Source: JAJTFW01 sp964534995 (lineage in GTDB: Bacteria; Bacteroidota; Bacteroidia; AKYH767-A; OLB10). From it: 29,424 nt of DNA. Under the pieces are notes generated by a model that made no database searches, was not told the DNA's origin, and saw only the letters and a program-made list of their open reading frames with translations. Numbering within the stretch: position 1 is the first letter of the stretch; each line of letters opens with the position of its first letter. This document shows, one piece after another, positions 1 to 8,374 of this stretch. A program made the translations under genes and the position numbers. The stretch spans positions 1 through 29,424 of the forward strand of contig CAZHSC010000044.1 of NCBI GenBank assembly GCA_964534995.1, written 5' to 3'.

Positions 1-266
1 TCATTTGTCAGAAGGTCATAGTAACTGCGCCCATTACTTTATGCAATGGCAGGTCTGGCCACAAAAAAAAATAAAAGTCATAAAATAAAATACCGGTATC
101 CGATGAAATGGGAAATATCACTACCCTGGCTCTTATTTTTGAAGATGAATCGTGCTGCAGTCTGATCCCCCCTTATTCCACTTTCGTAAAATTCCGTTAT
201 TGCACTGCAATTTTCACAGTCGCTTAGTGTCTGCAAAAAAAGCGGAACCTCTGTTTACCAATCAGC
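1..266. other. Non-coding flank, no gene recognised
   Basis: No convincing coding frame is seen on either strand between the window edge and the rlmD stop codon. The stretch is AT-rich around 60-90, with an A-run at 62-70. The only open frame, plus strand from 152, runs into the 3' end of rlmD on the opposite strand and has no family resemblance. No terminator hairpin for rlmD is obvious. Confidence 0.5.
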
Positions 267-1667
267 TCACGCAGGATTCCGCAATTCCAGCAAAGCCACA
301 CTTTCCACATGGGCAGTATGGGGAAACATATCCACCGGCTGCACATGAATGAGGTCATATTTCTCTGAAAGCATCTGAACATCGCGTGCCTGGGTAGAGG
401 GATTGCAACTTACATACACAATTCTCGGACACCCGCATTTCAGTAATTGTTCCACTACATCGAAATGCATTCCAGCACGTGGCGGGTCGGTTATGATCAC
501 ATCTGGCACACCCTCCTGCGTAAATAAATGCGCATTGAGCAAATCCTTCATATCGCCGGCATAAAAGACAGTATTCAGGACACCATTCAGTTCCGCGTTT
601 CTTTTCGCATCATCAATGGATTCCTTTACATATTCAATGCCCACCACCTTTTTAGCCTGGCGCGACACATACAACGCGATGGTACCCGTACCGGTGTACA
701 AATCATACACTACTTCCTTGCCCGTCAATGCGGCCAGGTTCCTTACTACTTTATATAATTCATGTGTTTGCCCGCTATTGGTTTGAAAAAATGATTTCGG
801 ACCTATGCGGAAGCTGAGCCCTTCCATCTCCTCAGTAATATAAGGTAGGCCCGACCATGTTTTTACCTCAAGGTCGTGAAAGGTATCATTTCCCTTCGGG
901 TTGACAACATAAAGCAGCGAGGTGATCTGCGGAAATGTAATTTCAAGATGGTGTAAAAGACCTTCGAGCGCCTCCTGATTATTTTCATACACCATCACGA
1001 TCACCATGCATCCCCCGGCCAGGGTATTCCGGATAATAAGCCCGCGCATCAAGCCGCCTTTGTTCCTGAGATTCATGAAAGGCATATCATGTTCGAGGCA
1101 ATAGGCTTTTACCGCCAGCCTGATGGTGTTGCTGGGTTCGGGTTGCAGATAACAGGTTTCAATATCGAGTACTTTATCAAACTTGCCCGGAATATGAAAT
1201 CCAAGGGCGGGTCCGCCCAACTCTTCCCTTTCCTGGTATTCTTGTCTGGTTAGCCACTTCTTGTCCGAAAAAGTAAAATCCAGTTTGTTCCTGTAAAACC
1301 TGGTATTTTCAGAACCGATAATTTCTTTAACTTCCGGGTGCATGATCTTTCCGATACGAACCAGCGCTTCAAACACCTGCTTCTGCTTATACCGGAGTTG
1401 TCCTTTATAGTCCAGAAACTGCCATTTACATCCGCCACAGGTGCCAAAGTGTTTGCAAAAAGGATCGATACGCAAGGAAGAGGGCTTTTTAAGTTCCACC
1501 GGTTCAGCTTCCATATAAGAAGCATGTTTCTTCCGTATCCTGACATCCACCACATCTCCCGGTACCACTTTATCAATAAAAATCACCAGGCCCTCCCAAC
1601 GGGCGATAGCACGGCCTTCCTCGGCCATGTCTATTACTTCTAAATCACTCAGTATTTTACCTTTCAA
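267..1667 (-). CDS. rlmD: 23S rRNA (uracil-C5)-methyltransferase, RlmD/RumA type
   Basis: A SAM-dependent enzyme that methylates carbon 5 of a uracil in 23S rRNA (U1939 in E. coli); it acts in the cytoplasm on assembling ribosomes. The 466 residues begin with a TRAM RNA-binding domain (about 3-60). Next come the 4Fe-4S ligand cysteines C71, C77 and C80 (FGTCGGC context) with C172 as likely fourth ligand. The Rossmann methyltransferase domain follows: YDLYTGTGTI at 321-330, DPPRAGM at 394-400 and the catalytic-cysteine motif VSCNPS with C421. The length is normal. The start used is TTG at 1667, because the first ATG (1628) would delete the first TRAM strand and no upstream in-frame ATG exists. 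It is divergent from the secreted protein at 1769. Family assignment is firm; the exact uracil (1939 or 747) is inferred from the RumA-like iron-sulfur cysteines. Confidence 0.93.
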   Translation of the reverse strand: MKGKILSDLEVIDMAEEGRAIARWEGLVIFIDKVVPGDVVDVRIRKKHASYMEAEPVELKKPSSLRIDPFCKHFGTCGGCKWQFLDYKGQLRYKQKQVFEALVRIGKIMHPEVKEIIGSENTRFYRNKLDFTFSDKKWLTRQEYQEREELGGPALGFHIPGKFDKVLDIETCYLQPEPSNTIRLAVKAYCLEHDMPFMNLRNKGGLMRGLIIRNTLAGGCMVIVMVYENNQEALEGLLHHLEITFPQITSLLYVVNPKGNDTFHDLEVKTWSGLPYITEEMEGLSFRIGPKSFFQTNSGQTHELYKVVRNLAALTGKEVVYDLYTGTGTIALYVSRQAKKVVGIEYVKESIDDAKRNAELNGVLNTVFYAGDMKDLLNAHLFTQEGVPDVIITDPPRAGMHFDVVEQLLKCGCPRIVYVSCNPSTQARDVQMLSEKYDLIHVQPVDMFPHTAHVESVALLELRNPA

Positions 1668-1735
1668 TTTAACCGGATTTACCTCCCATACAGTGACATT
1701 TGTAAAACTATTGCCGCAGGAAGCATTAATTCGTG

Positions 1736-1743
1736 CAAATTTA
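1736..1743 (-). promoter_or_regulatory. -7 promoter element for rlmD
   Basis: Read on the minus strand this is TAAATTTG, a perfect match to the Bacteroidetes -7 consensus TAnnTTTG. A TTG lies 15 bases upstream (1761-1759 on the minus strand), slightly closer than the usual 17-23. The rlmD start is about 70 bases downstream. Confidence 0.5.
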
Positions 1744-1745
1744 GA

Positions 1746-1753
1746 TAACTTTG
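1746..1753 (+). promoter_or_regulatory. -7 promoter element for the T9SS type B protein gene
   Basis: TAACTTTG matches TAnnTTTG perfectly and ends 15 bases before the ATG at 1769, so the leader would be very short. No TTG -33 element sits at the normal distance. It lies two bases from the opposite-strand element at 1736-1743. Confidence 0.45.
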
Positions 1754-1768
1754 AAGAGCAAGGGAATC

Positions 1769-4150
1769 ATGAAACGCTGGCTATTTTTTATCTTTTTCAT
1801 TTTAACGGGTTTTTCATCCCAGGCTTACCACATTGCCGGAGGTGACATCACCACGCAATGGATAGGTGGCAACACCTTTCGTGTAAAACTCACACTCTAC
1901 CGCGACTGTTCCAACATCAATGCCGCTGATTTTGACCCTACCATCATTATAGCCGCCTATACCTTAAACGGCAGTGTTTTGCAAGACACCTTTCATGTTG
2001 ACATCACGCAGGTTGATTCCCTTTCACTGGCCGGCGCAGGCTGTGTCCCTCCTCCTTCTGTATGCATGCAGAAAGGAGATTATATCCGGAACATTGTCCT
2101 GCCCCCATCTTCCGGCGGATATTATCTTGTTTGGGAACGTTGCTGCAGGAACAGTACGGTTACCAACCTCAGCAACCCTGATCGTACAGGAATGACTTTT
2201 TATCATGAAATGGCCGATCCTGTTCTCAATAACTCCAGCCCTGTATTCAACAGCCCACCTTTACCCTACACCTGTGCGGGCCAGTTTTTCCGCTTCAGTT
2301 TTGATGCCACCGATGCCGATGGTGATTCACTGGTATATCAACTCAGCCAACCCCTGGCCGGAGGAAATGCTTCCAACCAGAATCCAAATCCATTCAGCGC
2401 GTTAAACTCCCTCGGCGGGGGTAACCTGGCCCCGGCACCTCTACCCTACACCCATGCTGTTTGGGAGAATGGATATAGCCTGAGCAATATTTGCGGCAGC
2501 GCAATTCCCCTGACGATAAACACCTCTTCCGGACTGGTGGAAGGCGTACCTGATAACCCCGGCTTCTATGCCATGGCTGTAAGCGTATACGAATACAGAA
2601 ACGGCGTATTAATTGGTCTTATCCGGCGTGAAATTGAATTTACAGTTATTGTTTGTTCCGACAATGCTGCACCCAACCTTTCACCCAGTGTGGATAATAT
2701 CCAGTATGAAATATTTGCCAGCGACACCCTTTCCTTTTTGGTAAAGGCGACCGACCCGGACGGGGATTCCATCTACCTTGTTCATACCGGAGAAGTATTC
2801 ATTCAGACGCCGGCGCCCGGATTATCCGCGCCTTATGCATTGTCAGGCGACACCAGTGGTATAGATTCGGTAAGTGTTAGTTTTTACTGGGCAAGCACCT
2901 GTGAACAGGCACGGGACTCGGTGTACAAAGTAGTTTATGAAATACGCGATAACGGCTGCCCCATTCCCCTGTTAAATCTGGGTAAAGTATTTATCAGGAT
3001 CAAGCCGGTGCCGCTTATAGCAAAGCCCAATCTGCTGTGTACCACGCTGAAGCCAGGCTCGGTTACCATCTATAAAAATGAACAGCCTGAAATATTGCCC
3101 CGGTATTTCAAATCTTTCAGGTTGTACAGAAGCGTAAACGGAAGCGCCTTTCAGCTCATTCAAAGTGTGGAAGATGCCGGGGACATCATTTTCACCGACA
3201 CCACCGCCAACGACCCCTACAACAACGACTATTGCTACTATATTTCAGGTGTAAACTCCTGTGGTGAAGAAGGGCTGTTTTCAGACACCCTGTGTTCCAT
3301 CACACAAATCAATACTTCGGTAAATTATATCGAAGCCGTGTCGGTAAAAAATGAAAATACCATCAGCCTGCAATGGGAGGATTTTCCGGATGGTGAATAT
3401 GGAACCTATATTATTGAGCGAAGGACCAACGAGCCCGGCAGCGTTTATTCAGAGATCACGCGGTTATACCAATCCACTGATTATTCCTGGGAAGACCATA
3501 GCGCCATCACGGATCAGTACAGTTATTGCTACCGGATGAAGAATATTAATTTTTGCGAAAACGAAAGCCCCTACAGTAAAGAAGCCTGCAGTATCTTGTT
3601 GACAGGGGAGGCATTTCAATTTTTTAATCATCTGAACTGGACACCCTATTCAGAATGGCGTGGCGGTGTACTGAGTTATGATTTACAGCGGTCGGGCCAT
3701 GATATTTTTGATGTCATTGTGCCATTTTCGGGACAGGCGGGTCAGCCACCGGCTTTTGAAGATCATCAGATCCCGCTGGAAGGTGGCGTTTTCCGTTACA
3801 GGGTACATGCCACGGAAGGACCGGGGGGAAATGATGCCGAAAGTTATTCCAACGAAATAGAACTGGTGCAGCAACCCCTTTTATATGTACCCAATGCCTT
3901 TACCCCCAATGAAGATGGAAAAAACAATGCCTGGGGGCCTGCCTTCGCGTATGTGAAAAGCATCGAGGTTCAGGTTTTCAACCGCTGGGGACAAAGAGTG
4001 TTTTACAGCGATAACTTCGCCGGTACCTGGGATGGCACCTTTGAAGGTATCGAATGTCCGCAAGGGGTTTACATGTACAAAATCAAATTTACGGGATATC
4101 AAAAAAGTGATCAGTACGAGAAAACGGGAACGGTAACTTTACTCAGATAG
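1769..4150 (+). CDS. Secreted surface protein with T9SS type B (gliding-motility-type) C-terminal domain
   Basis: A large secreted protein of 793 residues. The start is the ATG at 1769, which opens directly into a signal peptide (MKRW, then a hydrophobic run ending SSQA). An in-frame TTG six codons upstream overlaps the -7 box and was not used. After the signal peptide comes the N-terminal block often seen in Bacteroidetes adhesin-like proteins (HIAGGDITTQW, then LYRDC), with paired cysteines. Cadherin-like or fibronectin-like segments follow, with DADGDS and DPDGDS calcium-type loops. The C-terminus carries the hallmark of the type B sorting domain: VPNAFTPNEDG, VFNRWGQRVF, WDG and PQGVYMYKI. 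Family knowledge says this domain directs outer-membrane translocation by T9SS and surface attachment or release. The actual ligand or activity is unknown. Confidence 0.9.
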   Translation: MKRWLFFIFFILTGFSSQAYHIAGGDITTQWIGGNTFRVKLTLYRDCSNINAADFDPTIIIAAYTLNGSVLQDTFHVDITQVDSLSLAGAGCVPPPSVCMQKGDYIRNIVLPPSSGGYYLVWERCCRNSTVTNLSNPDRTGMTFYHEMADPVLNNSSPVFNSPPLPYTCAGQFFRFSFDATDADGDSLVYQLSQPLAGGNASNQNPNPFSALNSLGGGNLAPAPLPYTHAVWENGYSLSNICGSAIPLTINTSSGLVEGVPDNPGFYAMAVSVYEYRNGVLIGLIRREIEFTVIVCSDNAAPNLSPSVDNIQYEIFASDTLSFLVKATDPDGDSIYLVHTGEVFIQTPAPGLSAPYALSGDTSGIDSVSVSFYWASTCEQARDSVYKVVYEIRDNGCPIPLLNLGKVFIRIKPVPLIAKPNLLCTTLKPGSVTIYKNEQPEILPRYFKSFRLYRSVNGSAFQLIQSVEDAGDIIFTDTTANDPYNNDYCYYISGVNSCGEEGLFSDTLCSITQINTSVNYIEAVSVKNENTISLQWEDFPDGEYGTYIIERRTNEPGSVYSEITRLYQSTDYSWEDHSAITDQYSYCYRMKNINFCENESPYSKEACSILLTGEAFQFFNHLNWTPYSEWRGGVLSYDLQRSGHDIFDVIVPFSGQAGQPPAFEDHQIPLEGGVFRYRVHATEGPGGNDAESYSNEIELVQQPLLYVPNAFTPNEDGKNNAWGPAFAYVKSIEVQVFNRWGQRVFYSDNFAGTWDGTFEGIECPQGVYMYKIKFTGYQKSDQYEKTGTVTLLR

Positions 4151-4254
4151 GCATAGCCGGGTTTTACCAACATCCTGCGCAATCATGTTGCTTTGTTTCA
4201 CATTGCTGAACACATAATATACGCTTCGACGCCTGACCATAGCCTTTCAATTCT

Positions 4255-4262
4255 TATCTTTA
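4255..4262 (+). promoter_or_regulatory. Probable -7 element for rocD
   Basis: TATCTTTA differs from TAnnTTTG only at the last base and ends 15 bases before the rocD ATG. No -33 TTG is found at standard spacing, so this is a weak call resting on position and one-mismatch similarity. Confidence 0.3.
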
Positions 4263-4277
4263 CACCTGCCCATTACT

Positions 4278-5507
4278 ATGCGTTTCGAACAAGCCCTCAT
4301 CAGCAGCCAGCGCGCCATTGAGCTGGAAGAAAAATACGGTGCACATAATTATCACCCGGTTCCCGTTGTGATCCATCGTGGAGAAGGCGTTTACGTTTGG
4401 GATGTTGACGGAAAGAGGTATTATGATTTCCTCGCCGCATATTCTGCCGTGAACCAGGGACATTGTCATCCGCGCATTGTACAGGCCATGGTAGATCAGG
4501 CCTCCACACTTACTTTAACTTCACGTGCTTTTTATAACGATGTATTAGGGGAATACGAGGCTTTTATGACCGGTCTCTTCGGTTATGACAAGTTACTGCC
4601 TATGAATACGGGTGTTGAAGGTGGGGAGACAGCGATTAAACTGGCAAGGCGATGGGGCTATGATGTTAAAGGGATTGAAGCCAACAAAGCTAAAATTCTC
4701 TTTGCCGAAGGTAATTTCTGGGGGCGGACGCTCTCAGCCATCTCCTCTTCCACCGACCCATCCAGCTACGAGGGGTTTGGCCCCTATATGCCCGGTTTCG
4801 AACTGGTACCCTACAACGACCTGCCGGCGCTTGAAAAGGCACTTGAAGATCCCAATGTGGCAGGCTTCATGCTCGAACCCATCCAGGGGGAAGCAGGTGT
4901 AATTGTACCGGATGACGGCTATCTAAAAAGAGCAAGTGAGTTGTGTAAAGCGAAAAGAGTGCTTTTCATTGCCGATGAAGTACAGACTGGTATTGCACGT
5001 ACCGGAAAAATGCTGGCCTGCGATTATGAAGATGTAAGGCCTGATATTCTCATTTTAGGAAAAGCTCTATCCGGTGGAATGATGCCGGTGTCGGCCGTAC
5101 TTGCGGATGATGAAATCATGTTAACCATTAAACCGGGGCAGCATGGCTCCACCTATGGCGGCAATCCACTGGCTTGCCGGGTTGCCATGGAAGCGATGAA
5201 AGTGGTCATCGAAGAAGGGCTGGCTGAAAATTCCATGCGCCTGGGTCATCTGCTACGGGAAGAACTCAGGAAAACAAATTCCGACAGGATTACCTGCATA
5301 CGTGGGAAAGGCCTTTTCAATGCCATCGTCATCCGGGAAAAAGATGGAATCAATGCATGGGATGTTTGCCTCAGATTAAAAGAGAACGGTTTGCTTGCCA
5401 AGCCCACACATGGCGATATTATCCGTTTCGCTCCTCCACTGGTTATTAATGAAGCCCAGTTGATGGAATGTGCCGCCATCATCCGTAGAACCATAGAAAG
5501 TTTATAA
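4278..5507 (+). CDS. rocD: Ornithine--oxo-acid transaminase
   Basis: A PLP enzyme that transfers the delta-amino group of ornithine to 2-oxoglutarate, giving glutamate-5-semialdehyde; it links arginine breakdown to proline and glutamate. The 409-residue, full-length protein shows the class III aminotransferase layout. The OAT-typical N-terminus is EEKYGAHNYHPVPVV at about 17-31; YDFLAAYSAVNQGH runs at about 49-62. The phosphate-cup region is NTGVEGGETAIKLAR near 110-124. The cofactor aspartate lies in FIADEVQTG (D233), and the Schiff-base lysine K262 lies in ILGKALSGG. STYGGNPLAC (291-300) is also conserved. The start is the ATG at 4278, giving a standard OAT N-terminus. No other arginine-catabolism gene is nearby, so it appears to be a stand-alone gene. 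Confidence 0.94.
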   Translation: MRFEQALISSQRAIELEEKYGAHNYHPVPVVIHRGEGVYVWDVDGKRYYDFLAAYSAVNQGHCHPRIVQAMVDQASTLTLTSRAFYNDVLGEYEAFMTGLFGYDKLLPMNTGVEGGETAIKLARRWGYDVKGIEANKAKILFAEGNFWGRTLSAISSSTDPSSYEGFGPYMPGFELVPYNDLPALEKALEDPNVAGFMLEPIQGEAGVIVPDDGYLKRASELCKAKRVLFIADEVQTGIARTGKMLACDYEDVRPDILILGKALSGGMMPVSAVLADDEIMLTIKPGQHGSTYGGNPLACRVAMEAMKVVIEEGLAENSMRLGHLLREELRKTNSDRITCIRGKGLFNAIVIREKDGINAWDVCLRLKENGLLAKPTHGDIIRFAPPLVINEAQLMECAAIIRRTIESL

Positions 5508-5571
5508 GGAGCAACGATGGCGGAATGAACGTTCCACCATTTGATGCAGTAAAGTGCAGTTAACCTTTTTT

Positions 5572-6081
5572 TTAGGAAATTTCTTCGGGATTGGGCTTCT
5601 TGAGAATCGCTGCCATAATCAATGAAATAATGGCTCCGCTAAACAGGGATCCAAGCAGGCTGAAAGTGAACATGGCAAAGGGCGATTGCCATGCCTGAGA
5701 ACTCTGGAGCATTTTTTCAATCTGCTCTTCACTCAAACCGTTTTCCTGCATCTTTTGCACCTGCTGTTCCATGATATAATCCATATAAGTTGGATCTATG
5801 TATTCCAGATAAATCATGGAATAGGCGGAGTTCAGGACACCTCCGATCAAACAGATTAAAAGTCCCTTTTTGAAAACTTCGGCGAACTTAATATACCCTC
5901 CCTCCGATTCCGATTTAAGTTCCTTCACTGCCAGGATAATACAAATCACAGGTACTGCCAGTCCCAGCAAAGAGGGAATCCAGTTATTTCCAGTCCTGTT
6001 CAATCCGGTAACATATAATAGCAACGAAACCAGTATGGAGAGTCCTGCATAGATAAATCCGTACTTTAGTGCTGTTTTCAT
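5572..6081 (-). CDS. DUF4199 family membrane protein
   Basis: A 169-residue integral membrane protein with four predicted helices (about 5-26, 34-53, 71-92 and 134-160). A hydrophilic, charged segment rich in Q, E and M (about 98-130) lies between helices 3 and 4, and a short polar tail follows. The pattern (N-terminal helical hairpin, a GGYIKFAEVFKKG motif before helix 3, then a Met/Gln-rich loop) fits the DUF4199 family, widespread in Bacteroidetes and of unknown function. It is convergent with rocD and divergent from the peptidase gene at 6137. ATG start at 6081. Confidence 0.75.
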   Translation of the reverse strand: MKTALKYGFIYAGLSILVSLLLYVTGLNRTGNNWIPSLLGLAVPVICIILAVKELKSESEGGYIKFAEVFKKGLLICLIGGVLNSAYSMIYLEYIDPTYMDYIMEQQVQKMQENGLSEEQIEKMLQSSQAWQSPFAMFTFSLLGSLFSGAIISLIMAAILKKPNPEEIS

Positions 6082-6102
6082 AGGATAAGTTTAATTTTAC
6101 CT

Positions 6103-6132
6103 CAAAGAAAAGAGATTCTGACCAAGGATCAA
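6103..6132 (-). promoter_or_regulatory. Probable promoter of the DUF4199 gene
   Basis: On the minus strand a TTG (6132-6130) is followed after 19 bases by TTTCTTTG (6110-6103), one mismatch from TAnnTTTG. Spacing falls in the reported Bacteroidetes range (17-23), and the ATG is about 20 bases downstream. It overlaps the 5' end of the divergent peptidase gene region. Confidence 0.4.
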
Positions 6133-6136
6133 ACTT

Positions 6137-7021
6137 ATGTTTGTAAAAGCGATTGAAGAAATAAACCGTTTTACCCGGCCGATCCACACCATCATGCGTA
6201 ATTACGGGTCACATAAAGTAGGACCGGGGGCTTCAACGCTGTTTTTTGTTAATAATGAAGGAATTGCCCTTACCTGCAGGCATGTTGCCGAACATCTTTT
6301 GCATGCAGAGAAAATCAATCAGCAATACCTGCTCTTTACACAGGCCCGTTTCCGCCTGAAGAAAGATGAAATGTACGACAGCAACCTGAAACAACTCGAA
6401 TTGCAATTCAACTACCATCATGAGGTGATGATCCAGGCGAAACACTCTTTTGTAGGGTGCTTTGATAAAATTACCGGCTTTGACTGCCAGATGCACCCAA
6501 GCGCGGACCTGGCCATCTTACGGTTTAAAGGTTTTTCGCAGATATTTTACCAGGGATATGCCCGCTTTGTTGAAGATGACAATGCCGCGCGTCCGGGAAA
6601 AATGTTATGCCGCCTGGGTTATCCCTTTCCTGAGTTTAACAATTACACCTACAATTATCAAAAAGATGATATAGAATGGACCAAGGAAGGGAATCCAAGG
6701 TCACCCTCCTTTCCCATTGAAGGCATTATTACGCGGCTGATTGCACAACAGGGTATCATTGCCGGTATAGAAATGAGTACACCCGGATTAAGGGGACAAA
6801 GCGGAGGGCCATTATTTGATCCGGATGGTTTTGTTTACGGCATGCAAAGCTCCACCCGGCATCTCCACCTTGGCTTTGACCTTGTTAATTTTGAAATTCC
6901 TGCCGGTTCCGGAACTAAAAAAATTACCAATACCCCCTTTCTGCATGTGGGACAATGTGTCCACGTTTCCGTCATTAAGAGTTTCCTGCGGGAGCATGGC
7001 ATCCTGTATCAGGAAGGCTAA
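6137..7021 (+). CDS. Trypsin-like serine peptidase, apparently cytoplasmic
   Basis: A 294-residue protein with the chymotrypsin/trypsin-fold catalytic triad in order: His49 (ALTCRHVAEH), Asp124 (PSADLAILRF) and Ser222 (GLRGQSGGPLFD). The GQSGGPLF motif is the standard serine-protease nucleophile/oxyanion signature. Unlike DegP/HtrA members it has no signal peptide or N-terminal anchor and no C-terminal PDZ domain; a Tyr-rich insert (about 162-180) separates Asp from Ser. Expected location is therefore the cytoplasm, with an unknown substrate. The start is the ATG at 6137; upstream in-frame sequence gives no hydrophobic leader. It stands alone, divergent from the DUF4199 gene and convergent with the oxidoreductase gene. 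Confidence 0.82.
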   Translation: MFVKAIEEINRFTRPIHTIMRNYGSHKVGPGASTLFFVNNEGIALTCRHVAEHLLHAEKINQQYLLFTQARFRLKKDEMYDSNLKQLELQFNYHHEVMIQAKHSFVGCFDKITGFDCQMHPSADLAILRFKGFSQIFYQGYARFVEDDNAARPGKMLCRLGYPFPEFNNYTYNYQKDDIEWTKEGNPRSPSFPIEGIITRLIAQQGIIAGIEMSTPGLRGQSGGPLFDPDGFVYGMQSSTRHLHLGFDLVNFEIPAGSGTKKITNTPFLHVGQCVHVSVIKSFLREHGILYQEG

Positions 7022-7116
7022 GACCCTGTTTTTCGCATTGCTGCTCCCTCATTTCCTTCCTCACGTGTGGAAACGCTGCTTTTCACCGGTGAAGTACGGA
7101 ATACGGGATTGACTAT

Positions 7117-8265
7117 TCAACCGCATACCAGATGAGCTGCCTCCTGACCTACCAGGCTGCCAATTGCAACGCCCATCCCTCCCATTCTGACTGCACAATA
7201 AACCCGGGGTTCACATTCTTTGATGATCGTTGTTTTGGAGGAGCCCAGGCCCATAATACCACTCCAGCGTTGATCAATTATAAAATCATGTCCCGGCAAA
7301 ATCATATTTCTCAACAGGTCCTCCAGTTTCTTCTGAACGATATCCGTCAGGCCAAAATCACAGGTTCTTTCCGTGTTAAAATCAAGGTGCCGGCCCCCGC
7401 CAAAAAGCACCCTGTTACCCACATTCCTGAAATAATAATATCCGCGGTCATAATGAAAAGCACCTTTCAATCGGAGGTCTTTTAAAGGGTGCGTAATCAG
7501 CACCTGCGCCCTCCCCGGCTCCAGGTCAATTTCGGGCAACAATTGCCGGGCAAAAGCATTGGTAGTAACGAGTATTTTATCTGCCGACAGGGTAAATCCA
7601 TTCCCGGTTTCAATGAGCAGGCTTCCGGACCCGGTAGTCCATCCCTTCACCTCGATTCCGGTAAGCACTTCGGTTTGTTGTGCCCTTACCTTTTTCAACA
7701 AGGCCTGCATCAGCATGCCTGTATTCAGTTGCCCTTCTCCCGAATTCAGGATCATATGATGTACACCTGCAAATCCAAAATCCCTGATCCTCGGGGAAGC
7801 ATCCGTGTAGACCGTGGTTTTCCCGGTAATTTCATAAAGGCGTGTATTAAACTCCTCTCTCCGCTGAAGGCATTCTTTAAAAATATCCTCCTCTTCTTCC
7901 CTGAACACTTCATAGCCTCCATGCTCTTCATAACCGATATCTTCATCGCCCAGCAATTGACGCAAACGCTGAAGGCCTTCATAACGTTTACGAACAAGGG
8001 CAAACACCGTCTCTTCCGGCTCACGCTTCAGATCGTCCATCAATTCGGTCATACTTCCGAAGCAGGCAAAGCCGGCATTCCGTGTACTGGCTCCATAAGG
8101 TAAAAAAGGACCCCTGTCCACCACCAGTACTTTTAATGCGGGTTGTAAGTTTTTTACTGCCAGGGCGGCATTAAGGCCCACGATTCCTCCGCCAATAATC
8201 AGCAAATCAATGCCTTCAAAGTAACTTTGTTGCTCCCAAAAACTGAGGTGAACGGGTTTGTACAT
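7117..8265 (-). CDS. FAD-dependent oxidoreductase, DAO/glycine-oxidase-like
   Basis: A flavoprotein of 382 residues that probably oxidises an amine or amino acid. The N-terminal Rossmann motif LLIIGGGIVGLNAA (about 21-34) binds the ADP part of FAD. The ASTRNAGFAC segment after the second strand is typical of DadA/PuuB/ThiO-like members of the DAO family. C-terminal YCAVRMGGMGVAIG closes the FAD site. No signal peptide or membrane segment is seen, so it is likely cytoplasmic. It has no partner gene that would reveal its substrate; closest functional guesses are gamma-glutamylputrescine oxidase-like or D-amino-acid dehydrogenase-like enzymes. ATG start at 8265. Confidence 0.82.
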   Translation of the reverse strand: MYKPVHLSFWEQQSYFEGIDLLIIGGGIVGLNAALAVKNLQPALKVLVVDRGPFLPYGASTRNAGFACFGSMTELMDDLKREPEETVFALVRKRYEGLQRLRQLLGDEDIGYEEHGGYEVFREEEEDIFKECLQRREEFNTRLYEITGKTTVYTDASPRIRDFGFAGVHHMILNSGEGQLNTGMLMQALLKKVRAQQTEVLTGIEVKGWTTGSGSLLIETGNGFTLSADKILVTTNAFARQLLPEIDLEPGRAQVLITHPLKDLRLKGAFHYDRGYYYFRNVGNRVLFGGGRHLDFNTERTCDFGLTDIVQKKLEDLLRNMILPGHDFIIDQRWSGIMGLGSSKTTIIKECEPRVYCAVRMGGMGVAIGSLVGQEAAHLVCG

Positions 8266-8344
8266 GTCGAATACCGGATCAAAACTACAAATTCATTGCA
8301 TTCGATTTTCCCTCCTCCCCCCTCTCAAAAAAGAAACAAAACCT

Positions 8345-8352
8345 TACCTTTG
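8345..8352 (+). promoter_or_regulatory. -7 promoter element for ychF
   Basis: TACCTTTG is a perfect TAnnTTTG match, 22 bases before the chosen ychF ATG. No TTG lies 17-23 bases upstream. Its position, inside what would otherwise be an N-terminal extension, supports the shorter start. Confidence 0.5.
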
Positions 8353-8374
8353 CACGCTATTTCAAAAATCAGAT

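Noticed and set aside
5517..5540. Nine-base inverted repeat after rocD (ATGGCGGAA / TTCCACCAT)
   Set aside because: It has one mismatch and no T-run after the hairpin; the later T-run at 5567 is separated from it, so I did not call a terminator.
7489..8103. 204-codon open frame on the plus strand
   Set aside because: It lies antisense to the well-supported FAD oxidoreductase, has no family resemblance and reads as low-quality mirrored sequence.
8258..8374. N-terminal extension of YchF
   Set aside because: It spans a perfect -7 box and precedes the universally placed MGLKCGIVG start; no YchF has such an extension that I know of.
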